Origin: Veillonella agrestimuris
Lineage (GTDB): Bacteria > Bacillota > Negativicutes > Veillonellales > Veillonellaceae
Assembly: GCF_943193065.1 (NCBI RefSeq)
Contig: NZ_CALPCS010000009.1
Span: 1 to 64,000 of the forward strand
Direction of reading: 5' to 3'
Length of the DNA: 64,000 nt
Position 1 is the first letter of the stretch. The number at the start of each line of letters is the position of its first letter. Position numbers and translations under genes: made by a program. Positions 55,421-64,000 of this stretch are shown here, one piece after another. The notes under the pieces are model-generated. The model made no database searches, had not been told where the DNA came from, and worked only from the letters and a program-made list of their open reading frames with translations.

Positions 55421-56935
55421 ATGAATAAAAAAGCCCTTACTTTAGCTATTATTCTCTCCATGGCTACAACAGGTGCTTTTGCAGCAGACGTTGTGTCTAC
55501 ATCGATTAATAACAGTGATAAATTATCTAAGCATCAAAAAGAAGCTATTATGCTAACACAAAAACAATTAGCAGAAAAAGCGGCTCAAGATGCACAAACT
55601 TTTGATAGAACCATTACTCTCAATGAAGGTGCCACTATTAATTTAGCGTTAGCTAATAATCGTACCGCCAAACAATCTATGTGGGATTATGAAGCAGCTA
55701 AAGCTAACGTAAGTGTAGCAGCATCGGCTAAAAATCCTTCCTTAACATATGGTTGGAGTGGCACGAGAACACATGTGGATTCCGGCTCCTCTAGTAATGC
55801 AGCTATTGCAGCTGCTGGTGGTGGTACTGGTAGTAGTACTAGTAAATCTGGTACCCATGCATTAACATTATCGGTACCTGTATTCTCTCCTGCAGATGAT
55901 GCGAATATTCGCGGCATGAGATATAGCCGTGAAGGCACAGGTGCGGCTTATGAGGAAGCATTACAACAAGCTAAATACGATGCTGTAAATGGTTACTATA
56001 CATTGATTATGAACCGTAACTTAGTAGATGTAGCTAATCAATCTGTTAAAGATTACCAAGGTCACGTAGATAATGTACGAGCTCAATATAATGTAGGATT
56101 AGTAGCGAACTCTGATGTTTTGGCAGCAAATACAAACTTGGCAGAATCCCAAACTACATTAGTACAACGTCAAAATACAGCAGATTTATCGGAAGCAAAT
56201 TTGAATAACATTATTGGTTATCCTGTACAAACATCGATCAATACAGTGGAACAAAGCTTACAATATAAACCATACAATGTAACGCTAGAACAATCTAAAG
56301 CGTATGCTATGTTACATCGTTCTGCTTTAGTGCAAAGTGCGATGGCCGTAAAACAAGCAGAACAATCTGTAAAACAAGCGAAAGCTGGCTATTTACCAAC
56401 TGTATCTGCGAACGTGAACCGCCGTCACGCTGATAACGATGGTTATTTTGGTTCCGATAATAAAAGCTGGGCTGTAGGTGCTACGGCTACTTGGGCTCTT
56501 TGGAATGGTGGTCAAACACAAAATCAAATTAAAGTAGCAGAAGCAAACTTAGCGAAGGCAAAAGAAGCTAACTTGGCGGCTGTTGATTCTGTTAATCTTG
56601 CTGTACAACAAGCGTATTTGAATTTGCGTTCTGCAGAACAAACCATTGCTAGTACGCAAACTGCAGTAGAGCAAGGGCAAGAAAATTTCCGTATTGCTAC
56701 ATTGCGTTACCGTGCTGGTGTAGGTACTAATCTTGATGTGCTTGATGCAGAAACTACGTTGACGACGGCTCGTAATAACTACGTACAAGCGTTGTACAAT
56801 TATAATGTAAGTATTGCAGCTCTTGAACAAGCAACAGGCGTTCCTTTAGAAACACCTGTTGGTGGTGGTGCTGCAGTGATTGCTAATAGCGGTGCAGAAG
56901 CAGAATTAGCAGCTTTGACTAATGGATCTAACTAA
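55421..56935 (+). CDS. tolC: TolC family outer-membrane channel
   Basis: The 504-residue protein has a signal peptide (MNKKALTLAIILSMATTGAFA) and the duplicated TolC repeat: strands and long helices, with LAQQAYLNLRSAEQTIASTQTAVEQGQENFRIA-type helices and RYRAGVGTNLDVLDAETTLTTARNNYVQALYNYN near the end (described by pieces). It forms a trimeric barrel and periplasmic tunnel. Here it follows mlaD by 23 bases and shares the terminator at 57023; no efflux pump gene is next to it. Export partners are encoded elsewhere. Confidence 0.93.
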   Translation: MNKKALTLAIILSMATTGAFAADVVSTSINNSDKLSKHQKEAIMLTQKQLAEKAAQDAQTFDRTITLNEGATINLALANNRTAKQSMWDYEAAKANVSVAASAKNPSLTYGWSGTRTHVDSGSSSNAAIAAAGGGTGSSTSKSGTHALTLSVPVFSPADDANIRGMRYSREGTGAAYEEALQQAKYDAVNGYYTLIMNRNLVDVANQSVKDYQGHVDNVRAQYNVGLVANSDVLAANTNLAESQTTLVQRQNTADLSEANLNNIIGYPVQTSINTVEQSLQYKPYNVTLEQSKAYAMLHRSALVQSAMAVKQAEQSVKQAKAGYLPTVSANVNRRHADNDGYFGSDNKSWAVGATATWALWNGGQTQNQIKVAEANLAKAKEANLAAVDSVNLAVQQAYLNLRSAEQTIASTQTAVEQGQENFRIATLRYRAGVGTNLDVLDAETTLTTARNNYVQALYNYNVSIAALEQATGVPLETPVGGGAAVIANSGAEAELAALTNGSN

Positions 56936-57022
56936 TACGCGATAAACTCTATTACAATGAATGCGTATCAGGTGGTATGTGAAGTATATCCATATCATTA
57001 CTAAAAGAATTATTATATAATT

Positions 57023-57056
57023 AAAAAGCGACGTCCTAAGGGGCGTCGCTTTTTGG
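57023..57056 (+). terminator. Terminator after tolC
   Basis: AAAAAGCGACG / CGTCGCTTTTT with a ten-base loop and a T run. The stretch 57057-57282 is A+T-rich and holds the tamB promoter region. Confidence 0.88.
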
Positions 57057-57282
57057 TTTTGCCATAGAGGTCATAGAGAATAAAAATTAATTAATTTTAT
57101 AAAATATAAGCCGAAATACTACTGTTAAATCCGACTTTATGGTAATATTAATATGATAAATATAAGAAATATTATCAGAAATAAATATTATGAACAAATA
57201 AAACAATTCTATATTATAAAGATTGTAATGTATATAACAAATAAGATATTTAGTTTGTGTATTTTGTAATAAGGAGTTTCTT

Positions 57283-60200
57283 ATGACTCGAAAGAAGTGG
57301 TGCTTGATTGGCGCTGCTGTGCTAGGCCTATCTGGGTCCGTGCTTGCTGCTGTCATTCCCGTAGCGGAACGGTATGTAGCACCCATTATAAAGGAACAAC
57401 TTAATACAGCTATTAATGGTACGGTTCATTATGATTCATTAGGCGTGGACTGGAACGGTGATATACAAATTCAAAATGTAGTCCTAAAAGATAAGGACAA
57501 TCGGCTCATTGCGGCTGTACCCGATGTAGAGGTAGATTTAAAGCTCTCTGCCATCCCTAGTATTGTTTTAGGTAATGCTAGTGGTGTTGCTATCATATCG
57601 GAAATTATGCTAGAAAAACCAGAGATTCATGTGTGGCAATTGCCTGATGAGACATGGAATGTAGAATCATTAGTGAAACCGACGCCAGATAGTGATAAAG
57701 CAGCCTTCGATGCTGCTATTACAATAAAAGAGGGCTCTGGTAAGGCACGTATCCAATCTGGTGAGGTACATACTATCAAAGATATAAATGGTACTGTATT
57801 AATCAATACTAAGGGGCTTTCTCGAGGTGCTCTTAATGGCTTTATCAATGGTGAACAACTCTCTGCTAGTGGCTCCATAGATATGGAGCATACTAATAAT
57901 TTTGACCTGTTCATTGATAGTAAGCGATTAGATATATCTAGTTTTGCTGGTCTCATTCCTATTAAACAAGATGTAACGATTAAGTCTGGTATGTTGCGAG
58001 ACGTAAAAGCACAGATTACATCCCGAGAAGGGGCATTAACATTAGCTGGGAACTTTAGTTTTGATGGAGTTAATGCTACGTTCCATAATGGTCATACTAG
58101 TTATGAAATTACTGATGGCAATGGTCGGGTATTCTTACAAGAACAAGATATCTTAATTGCTCGTAGCCATTGGCTTGTTAATGGACAAGCGGTAAAAGTA
58201 AATGGCTTAGTAGACTTGGATGAGCAAGATATTGGGCTAAATTTAAATGTCGTTGTTGACTCTGCTGATATAGGGGCTTTCATAGATAATGGTGTGACAG
58301 GAACGATGGGGGGGCGCCTTCACATTAATGGCACGAGTGTCAACCCTTATGTAGCAGGACAGCTACAAAGTAGCGGCATTACTTATGGTGATTACCGTAT
58401 TGATAGAGCTACTGCTACTATTTCTTACGGAGATGGCAGCGTATTTATTAAAAGTGCCGATTTATTTAGTGGCGATGGTCGCATTGCCGCCAATGGTCGA
58501 TATGATGTAGGCGATGGTAGTTTCATTGGCACTGCTAATATATATGATGTAGATTTATTACAATTGACGCAGCCTATGGGAGAACCTCTGGGAGGGACAT
58601 TGAGTGGCATCGTTTCTGTAGAAGGTACCGCAAATGAGGTACAGCGCATTGGTGGTTATGTAACAGGCCGTGATATTAATGCTAGAGGTGTCGTTATTGA
58701 TACGATGAAAGTTGGATTTAGCAATGTCAATAATCAAACTACATTGTCCGTTGTAGGTAATATGGGGGCTGGGCAATTCAGTGGTGACGGTACTATTAAT
58801 GGTAATCATTTAGATCTCACTGTATCTGGTTATGAACTTGATGCCTCTCGTTTTGGTGGATTCCTAGGAGCTGATCTCGATGGAGCAGTTAATGTTTATG
58901 CTCGCCTAGACGGGCCATTAGAGAATGTTGGTGGTACAGCACGAATTTCTAGTAGCGAAGTACACTTTAAAGGTGCTCGCTACAATGCCTTTGATGCAGA
59001 TGTTGCACTTAGTGGTAATGTATTGACCATTCGTGAAGCCCGCGCTATAGATGGTAATGGCGCTTATACGGCGACAGGTACTGTCAATGTAGAGAATCAA
59101 TCTTTAGATCTTACGGTCGACGCTCATAAAGTTCGGGTTGAAAATTTAATTCGTCCATTTACGGATATTCCGTTGACGGGGTGGCTAGAATCTCGTAATT
59201 ATATTACCGGTACTATGGATAATCCTTACATTAGAGGTCGGGCCCATTTATCGGATGGTTCTTTATACGGTAAGCTTATCAGTGATGCGGAAGCAGACTA
59301 TAGGCTAGAAAATAAAGTACTTCACTTACCATCCTTTACTATCCAAGGCTATGGCGCAACTGTAACGGGTAGTGGGACTGTTTCGGAAGATGCTTTGAAT
59401 TTAAGCTTCGAAGGAAATGAAATCGATTTGGAACGGGTGCTTATCAATACAGAGTATGATGTAGCTGGTTATTTGTGGGTGAAAGGCATTGTTCAAGGTT
59501 CACCGAAACAGCCAATTTTCAATGGTGCTATTCGATCTAGAGCGCTCGCTATTAATGGTGAAATGATATCGAATGTAGTTGGTGATATCTATGCAGATTC
59601 AACAGTGATTAACTTGCAGAAGTTGTCTTTTGATGAGGAGCATGGCGGCCATTATGTAGCGAAAGGTGGCGTTACATTAGGAGAGACAAAACGATTGTTT
59701 GGATCTTTAGATGTACAAGGGGGGCGTGTCAATAATCTTTTAAGTCTTGCAGGTAGTTCCTTAGATAATATAGATGGTGCTTTGAGTGGTACTGTTGAAT
59801 TGGGCGGCGTCGTAGGTAATCCGAGCATGTATGTACAAGGTACTATAAAAGACGTGTCTATTGATAAGACCATCGTTGGAGATGCCGTTATTGATGCCGG
59901 CTTAGAAAACCGTAAATTTACGATTAAGACGGCTAAACTACCTGTTGGCGATGGTGTTATTGCTGCACAAGGGGCGATGGACTTTGATGGTCAATCGGAT
60001 GTACAAATTGCGATACGTGATGTCAATATTGTACCGTTCCTACCATTAATAGGTGAAGATATTCCTGCTACAGGTGTAATTACAGGTGTAGTCAATATGA
60101 CAGGGGAAACACGGAATCCTAAAATTGAGTTGTCTGCTGCTCTGGCAAATGGTTCGTATAATGGTGTTGCTATTGATCAAGGTTTCGTATTAGCTACAAT

Positions 60201-61572
60201 GGAAGACCGAGTTATTAATATTCAGCGTATTCAAGGTTCCAAAGATGTTTATAAACTCAGTGCTTATGGAAAAATACCATTAGCTGCATTGTATACATCT
60301 GGTTACTTAGATGCTAGTGATAGCCGTGCTATGGATGTTGTTATCGACTTTAATGAAGCAGATATGGGCGTATTCCCACTAGTGTTAGCTGATGTAAAAG
60401 AAGCGACTGGTAATATTAAAGGAAATATTCACATTACAGGAACTATCGATCAACCTGAAGCATACGGGACTGTATCTATTAGAAATGGTATGATGAAAGT
60501 GAACCATTTAGGTAATGCTATTACTAATTTCGATGGAGACCTTATATTTTCAGGGCAACAAGGGGACTTCCAGTCTCGTTTGGTAATGGGAAAAGGCGCC
60601 GCCGGACTATCAGCGAAAATCAATTGGCAAGGCCATACCTTAACAAACTACAATATGGCAGCTCAATTAGACGGTATTGATTTAGCAAACGAATATATTT
60701 CAGGTCCATTAAGAGGAGAGCTCTATATTGCTGATCGTGATAGTATACCAACATTGATGGGACGCATCGATTTAGAAAATATGAAATTAAAAATTCCTCT
60801 ATCTCTGGAAAGTAGTGAGAGTACTCAAAATATGGGCATGGATGTGACTGTTCATGCTGGTAAAAATGTACGTTTGTACGATCGTTCTCTATATGATATG
60901 CGCATTAATGGCGATGTACATTTTGGTGGCTCCGTATTGTATCCAGAAGCACATGGACAATTTACTGTGAACGAAGGTATTTTTAAATACTTAAGCCATA
61001 CTTTTACGATTACAAAAGGGACTGCTAATTTTATGCAAGGGTCCTATTTACCAAGGTTACAATTAGAAGCAGAAACTAATGCTAATAATTATAATATTTT
61101 GCTTGGAGTTACAGGGACAGTGGATCAACTTGATTTATCTCTTAAATCTACGCCTCCATTGTCAAGGCAACAAATTGTGTCCATGCTTACCTTTGGTAGA
61201 GGAGCTGCGTCTAATAGTAGTTCTATTTCCAATGAAGATGCTAATGCCGTAGCGGTAGCTGGCGTGCAAATGTTTGCTTTTGGTTATGTACAAGATGCAT
61301 TGCAAAATACATTGGGTTTGGATCGTGTGAATATTACAACTGGGTCTATAGATCCTGATGAACCTACGAATCGTGAAACGGCAGGTAATTATAATATTGA
61401 AATAGGCAAATATGTGTTACCTCGGACTATGGTTACGTTTACACAGGGGATTAATAATCATCAAAATAAATATGGTATCGAATATACGATACGAAGGAAT
61501 TTAAAATTTACTGGATGGCATACCTCGAAAGGAAATACGTATTTTGGTGGCCGTTGGTCTAAAGAATTTTAA
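57283..61572 (+). CDS. tamB: TamB (DUF490) translocation and assembly protein
   Basis: The 1429-residue protein has an N-terminal membrane anchor (WCLIGAAVLGLSGSVLAAVI), a very long repetitive beta-rich groove region with recurring GxxxGTxSxxG-type turns (for example GGTLSGIVSVEGTANEV), and a conserved C-terminal DUF490 domain (from about 1090) that includes LSRQQIVSMLTFGR and a final basic aromatic tail. Bridge-type proteins of the AsmA/TamB/YhdP family carry lipids or assemble outer-membrane proteins with BamA-like partners. AAGGAGTTTCTT precedes the ATG. BamA is the next gene, as in many diderm Firmicutes. Confidence 0.93.
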   Translation: MTRKKWCLIGAAVLGLSGSVLAAVIPVAERYVAPIIKEQLNTAINGTVHYDSLGVDWNGDIQIQNVVLKDKDNRLIAAVPDVEVDLKLSAIPSIVLGNASGVAIISEIMLEKPEIHVWQLPDETWNVESLVKPTPDSDKAAFDAAITIKEGSGKARIQSGEVHTIKDINGTVLINTKGLSRGALNGFINGEQLSASGSIDMEHTNNFDLFIDSKRLDISSFAGLIPIKQDVTIKSGMLRDVKAQITSREGALTLAGNFSFDGVNATFHNGHTSYEITDGNGRVFLQEQDILIARSHWLVNGQAVKVNGLVDLDEQDIGLNLNVVVDSADIGAFIDNGVTGTMGGRLHINGTSVNPYVAGQLQSSGITYGDYRIDRATATISYGDGSVFIKSADLFSGDGRIAANGRYDVGDGSFIGTANIYDVDLLQLTQPMGEPLGGTLSGIVSVEGTANEVQRIGGYVTGRDINARGVVIDTMKVGFSNVNNQTTLSVVGNMGAGQFSGDGTINGNHLDLTVSGYELDASRFGGFLGADLDGAVNVYARLDGPLENVGGTARISSSEVHFKGARYNAFDADVALSGNVLTIREARAIDGNGAYTATGTVNVENQSLDLTVDAHKVRVENLIRPFTDIPLTGWLESRNYITGTMDNPYIRGRAHLSDGSLYGKLISDAEADYRLENKVLHLPSFTIQGYGATVTGSGTVSEDALNLSFEGNEIDLERVLINTEYDVAGYLWVKGIVQGSPKQPIFNGAIRSRALAINGEMISNVVGDIYADSTVINLQKLSFDEEHGGHYVAKGGVTLGETKRLFGSLDVQGGRVNNLLSLAGSSLDNIDGALSGTVELGGVVGNPSMYVQGTIKDVSIDKTIVGDAVIDAGLENRKFTIKTAKLPVGDGVIAAQGAMDFDGQSDVQIAIRDVNIVPFLPLIGEDIPATGVITGVVNMTGETRNPKIELSAALANGSYNGVAIDQGFVLATMEDRVINIQRIQGSKDVYKLSAYGKIPLAALYTSGYLDASDSRAMDVVIDFNEADMGVFPLVLADVKEATGNIKGNIHITGTIDQPEAYGTVSIRNGMMKVNHLGNAITNFDGDLIFSGQQGDFQSRLVMGKGAAGLSAKINWQGHTLTNYNMAAQLDGIDLANEYISGPLRGELYIADRDSIPTLMGRIDLENMKLKIPLSLESSESTQNMGMDVTVHAGKNVRLYDRSLYDMRINGDVHFGGSVLYPEAHGQFTVNEGIFKYLSHTFTITKGTANFMQGSYLPRLQLEAETNANNYNILLGVTGTVDQLDLSLKSTPPLSRQQIVSMLTFGRGAASNSSSISNEDANAVAVAGVQMFAFGYVQDALQNTLGLDRVNITTGSIDPDEPTNRETAGNYNIEIGKYVLPRTMVTFTQGINNHQNKYGIEYTIRRNLKFTGWHTSKGNTYFGGRWSKEF

Positions 61573-61586
61573 AGGGCTATTGCATA

Positions 61587-61632
61587 ATGACTACAATAAG
61601 AGTCGGTACCGACTCTTATTGTAGTCATTTTA
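61587..61632 (+). terminator. Perfect palindromic terminator between tamB and bamA
   Basis: A 42-base perfect inverted repeat (19-base arm ATGACTACAATAAGAGTCG, centre GGTACC at 61605-61610) is followed by TTTT. Being fully symmetrical, it could also terminate transcripts from the other strand. Confidence 0.85.
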
Positions 61633-61734
61633 GTTTCATAAAATTAATTTATAGTAGTACTCATTCCTGCCAAAATATGGTATACTAATAAAGATTTAAT
61701 ACTCTTTAAGAGGGATGAGTTTTAGGAGGAATTT

Positions 61735-63996
61735 ATGTTAAAAAAACAAGCCTATAAAACGATGCTCGCTGCGTCAGTAATGACTGCCATTATGGGGGCA
61801 GGTAATGTATATGCTGCAGGCGTGCAAACAGGCTATATTCCAGGTTTAGACACGACGACTAGCAATTATGCAGGGCTTCGTGATGATGCTCGCACAACAG
61901 CTGAAGTATACAATAATGAAATCGTGAACGCGGAACATCAAGGAGAAATGACTGGGGATTCCGGTAGTGCTGCTAATGAAAGTACGCAAGCAGCACCTAT
62001 AATGTATACACCAGTAAGTGGTTCTGTAGCATCACAAGATGAAACAGATGCTGCTATTTTAGCCGCTCGTGGCGATACTACATTGACTCAAGATGGCACA
62101 GTTGTTCAAGGCTCTGATGGCACCGTAACTGTTAACAATGCAGCGTTGAAAACTGATGATAAAGAAGTTAAAATGATTTCTAAAACGACAGGTGGTACAG
62201 ATTTAGATAAAGCCGCTGAAAATGGTCAAACACAAACTGTGACGACCATAGAGGCTCAATATGTAACATCTGCTAATGAAGAATCGATTGCACCTTTTGT
62301 AGGCAAAATTATTTCTGGTCTTTCTGTTTCAGGCGTGCCTGAAGAGGTAGCAGCACAATTAATGCCTATTTTGCAAGAAAAAGTAGGCGACGCTGTTAGT
62401 GTAGAAGGTGTTTATAGAGATATTCAAAACTTAGGCAATACAGGTTATTTCTCTGAAGTTAATCCTATTTTTACTACTGTTCCAGAAGGGGTAAAACTCG
62501 ATTTTGCCGTAACTGCCAATCCTGTTGCAACAGGTGTAACATTTACAGGTAACACGATTTATACGTCTGAAGTATTGACGAACTATTTAGCATTGCCTAT
62601 CGGCCAAGTAATGAATTCCGTATATGTAGGCCAAAAAGTACAAGGTATTAATGCTGCTTATGATCGCGATGGCTATATGTTAGCCCACGTTGATGGTATT
62701 CGTGTTGATGAAAACGGCATGTTACATATCAATATCGTAGAAGGTATTGTAGAAGATATTATCCCTGGTGGTAATAAGAAAACAAAAGATAAAGTTATTA
62801 CTCGTGAATTCGTACAAAAGAAAGGCAAACCATTTAATAAGTTCTTAGTACGTCGTTCTGTAGAACGTGTATATAACTTAGGTTTCTTTGACGATGTAAA
62901 CGTTAGAATGCTACCTGGTAATGAAGATCCTAACAATGTCATTATTGAAGTAGACGTGTTAGAACACAAGACTGGTACAATTACACTCGGTGCGGGTTAT
63001 TCCAAGTCTGATGGTTTTGTAGGCATTATTGAGTTTGGTGAAGAAAACTTCCGCGGCACTGGAGATAAATTTAAAGTACATTGGGAATTAGGTAAAGATA
63101 GCTATAAAAATTATCAACTATCTTACTTAAAACCATGGATTGATAGTAAAGGTACATCCCTTGGATTATCTTATTTCAATCGTGAAGATGAATATACTGA
63201 CTATAATGAAAATGGTAGTGAAGTAGCAGAATATAATAAAAAATCTAAAGGTTTTAATGTGTCCTTTGGTCGTCAAACCGGTGAATATACTCGCGATTAC
63301 TTAACATTAGAAACGCGTAAAGATGAGTATAAATGGGATGATGAAGATAGTTCAGGTTTCCGTTACGACCGTGGACCAGGACCAGGTCAAGGTTATAATA
63401 ACTTGAATTACGACTTTGCTGGTGATAATTACGTAAAAAACAACTTCGGTCGTATCAACTCTGCTACATGGCAAAAAGTGTATGACTCCCGCGATAATAT
63501 TTATGATCCAACGCGCGGTCGTCGTATTTCCTATACCGCACAATGGGCTGGTCACGGTTTAGGCGGTGATTTTGATTTCTATAAATTTACTGCTGAAACG
63601 CGTATGTATAAAAAATTAGGTGCTAAGAATGTATTGGCGTTCCGTGCTCGCGCTGGTTTTATCCAAGGTGATGCCCCATATAGCCAATTGTTTACATTAG
63701 GTGGTGCCGATTCCTTACGTGGGTATGAAGATGACCAATTCCGTGGTAAGAAAATGTACAATGCTACATTGGAATTCCGTTTCCCTGTAGTGAAAAAAGT
63801 TACAGGCGTATTGTTTGCTGATGTCGGAGATGCTTGGGATACACCACATGTTACATGGTATGATAGTAAAAAATCATTCAATGTTGGTGTAGGTGCAGGT
63901 GTTCGTATTATGACTCCAATTGGTCCAGTAAAACTCGACTACGGTGTAGGTAAAGACGATAACCAATTCCACTTTAGCTTTGGTACACAATTCTAA
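61735..63996 (+). CDS. bamA: BamA/Omp85 family outer-membrane assembly protein
   Basis: The 753-residue protein has a signal peptide (about 1-27), a long low-complexity periplasmic segment (about 28-180), POTRA domains (about 183-260, 261-335 and 336-410, with LTVSGVPEEV-like, VTFTGNTIYTSEVL and DKVITREFVQKKGKPFNKF) and a 16-strand barrel (about 412-753) ending in FSFGTQF, the BamA-type terminal Phe. The VRGF-like signature is DSLRGYEDDQFRGKK near 660. It folds outer-membrane proteins. TTAGGAGGAATTT precedes the ATG. The gene ends four bases before the window edge. Confidence 0.94.
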   Translation: MLKKQAYKTMLAASVMTAIMGAGNVYAAGVQTGYIPGLDTTTSNYAGLRDDARTTAEVYNNEIVNAEHQGEMTGDSGSAANESTQAAPIMYTPVSGSVASQDETDAAILAARGDTTLTQDGTVVQGSDGTVTVNNAALKTDDKEVKMISKTTGGTDLDKAAENGQTQTVTTIEAQYVTSANEESIAPFVGKIISGLSVSGVPEEVAAQLMPILQEKVGDAVSVEGVYRDIQNLGNTGYFSEVNPIFTTVPEGVKLDFAVTANPVATGVTFTGNTIYTSEVLTNYLALPIGQVMNSVYVGQKVQGINAAYDRDGYMLAHVDGIRVDENGMLHINIVEGIVEDIIPGGNKKTKDKVITREFVQKKGKPFNKFLVRRSVERVYNLGFFDDVNVRMLPGNEDPNNVIIEVDVLEHKTGTITLGAGYSKSDGFVGIIEFGEENFRGTGDKFKVHWELGKDSYKNYQLSYLKPWIDSKGTSLGLSYFNREDEYTDYNENGSEVAEYNKKSKGFNVSFGRQTGEYTRDYLTLETRKDEYKWDDEDSSGFRYDRGPGPGQGYNNLNYDFAGDNYVKNNFGRINSATWQKVYDSRDNIYDPTRGRRISYTAQWAGHGLGGDFDFYKFTAETRMYKKLGAKNVLAFRARAGFIQGDAPYSQLFTLGGADSLRGYEDDQFRGKKMYNATLEFRFPVVKKVTGVLFADVGDAWDTPHVTWYDSKKSFNVGVGAGVRIMTPIGPVKLDYGVGKDDNQFHFSFGTQF

Positions 63997-64000
63997 TATT

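Noticed and set aside
1..64000. CRISPR arrays, tRNA genes, insertion sequences
   Set aside because: I looked for evenly spaced repeats, cloverleaf-like sequences and transposase frames and found none that I could support.

Overview
The window most likely comes from a Veillonella species or a close relative (Negativicutes: diderm, anaerobic Firmicutes). I infer this from low-GC genes of Firmicute type (Mbl-like MreB next to murA, a SpoIVB-type S55 peptidase, ABC-F, CoaX, ThrE-type exporter) lying beside a complete outer-membrane cluster (MlaE-MlaF-MlaD, TolC, TamB, BamA). No database search was possible, so every assignment rests on reading motifs, gene order and signals.

Layout. 1-440: the 3' end of a 23S rRNA gene, a 5S rRNA gene and a terminator, with a repeated spacer-like sequence continuing to about 770. 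922-6400: a MoaB/Mog-like gene, a phosphate transport pair (PhoU-like/DUF47 plus PiT), an Rrf2 regulator and cytochrome bd oxidase (cydA, cydB). 6620-13080: a fused CydD-CydC exporter, an unknown membrane protein, a DUF805 membrane protein and a pyridoxal kinase. 13228-15022: two coupled genes that look like catalytically dead cell-wall enzymes (class A beta-lactamase fold, then S66 LD-carboxypeptidase fold). 15127-19834: ABC-F, folE-folP-folB-folK, a FtsB/DivIC-like protein and an S1-domain protein. 19859-24360: Ppx/GppA, TilS, Hpt, FtsH. 24358-30858: ThrE-type exporter, BirA, CoaX, DusB, GreA, LysS. 30859-34838: ornithine decarboxylase and a PotE-like putrescine/ornithine antiporter behind a roughly 400-base leader with small ORFs and inverted repeats.

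35007-41650 is an accessory island, richer in A+T than its neighbours. It has four tightly packed genes: a tail-anchored coiled-coil protein, two different dynamin-like GTPases, and a DUF805-like membrane protein with an extra C-terminal domain. Related but decayed sequence blocks lie on both sides. Upstream, a run of 15 G lies between a -35-like TTGACG and a -10-like TATAAT, which is the architecture of a phase-variable promoter. I regard this as the best candidate for an undescribed system: a switchable, membrane-acting dynamin operon, possibly for phage defence (compare the two-dynamin Leo/Eleos systems).

41865-48824 returns to core genes: a CDF transporter, serS, a small transaldolase, glpX, murA and an MreB/Mbl homologue with a basic N-terminal extension of about 180 residues. 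48857-63996 is the envelope region: an AMIN-domain exported protein, a tiny exported lipoyl-like protein, an S55 peptidase, then mlaE-mlaF-mlaD-tolC, tamB and bamA. MlaD carries a C-terminal beta-barrel-like part, consistent with a trans-envelope lipid bridge. The polyamine locus may be linked to the envelope, because Veillonella peptidoglycan is known to carry putrescine or cadaverine.
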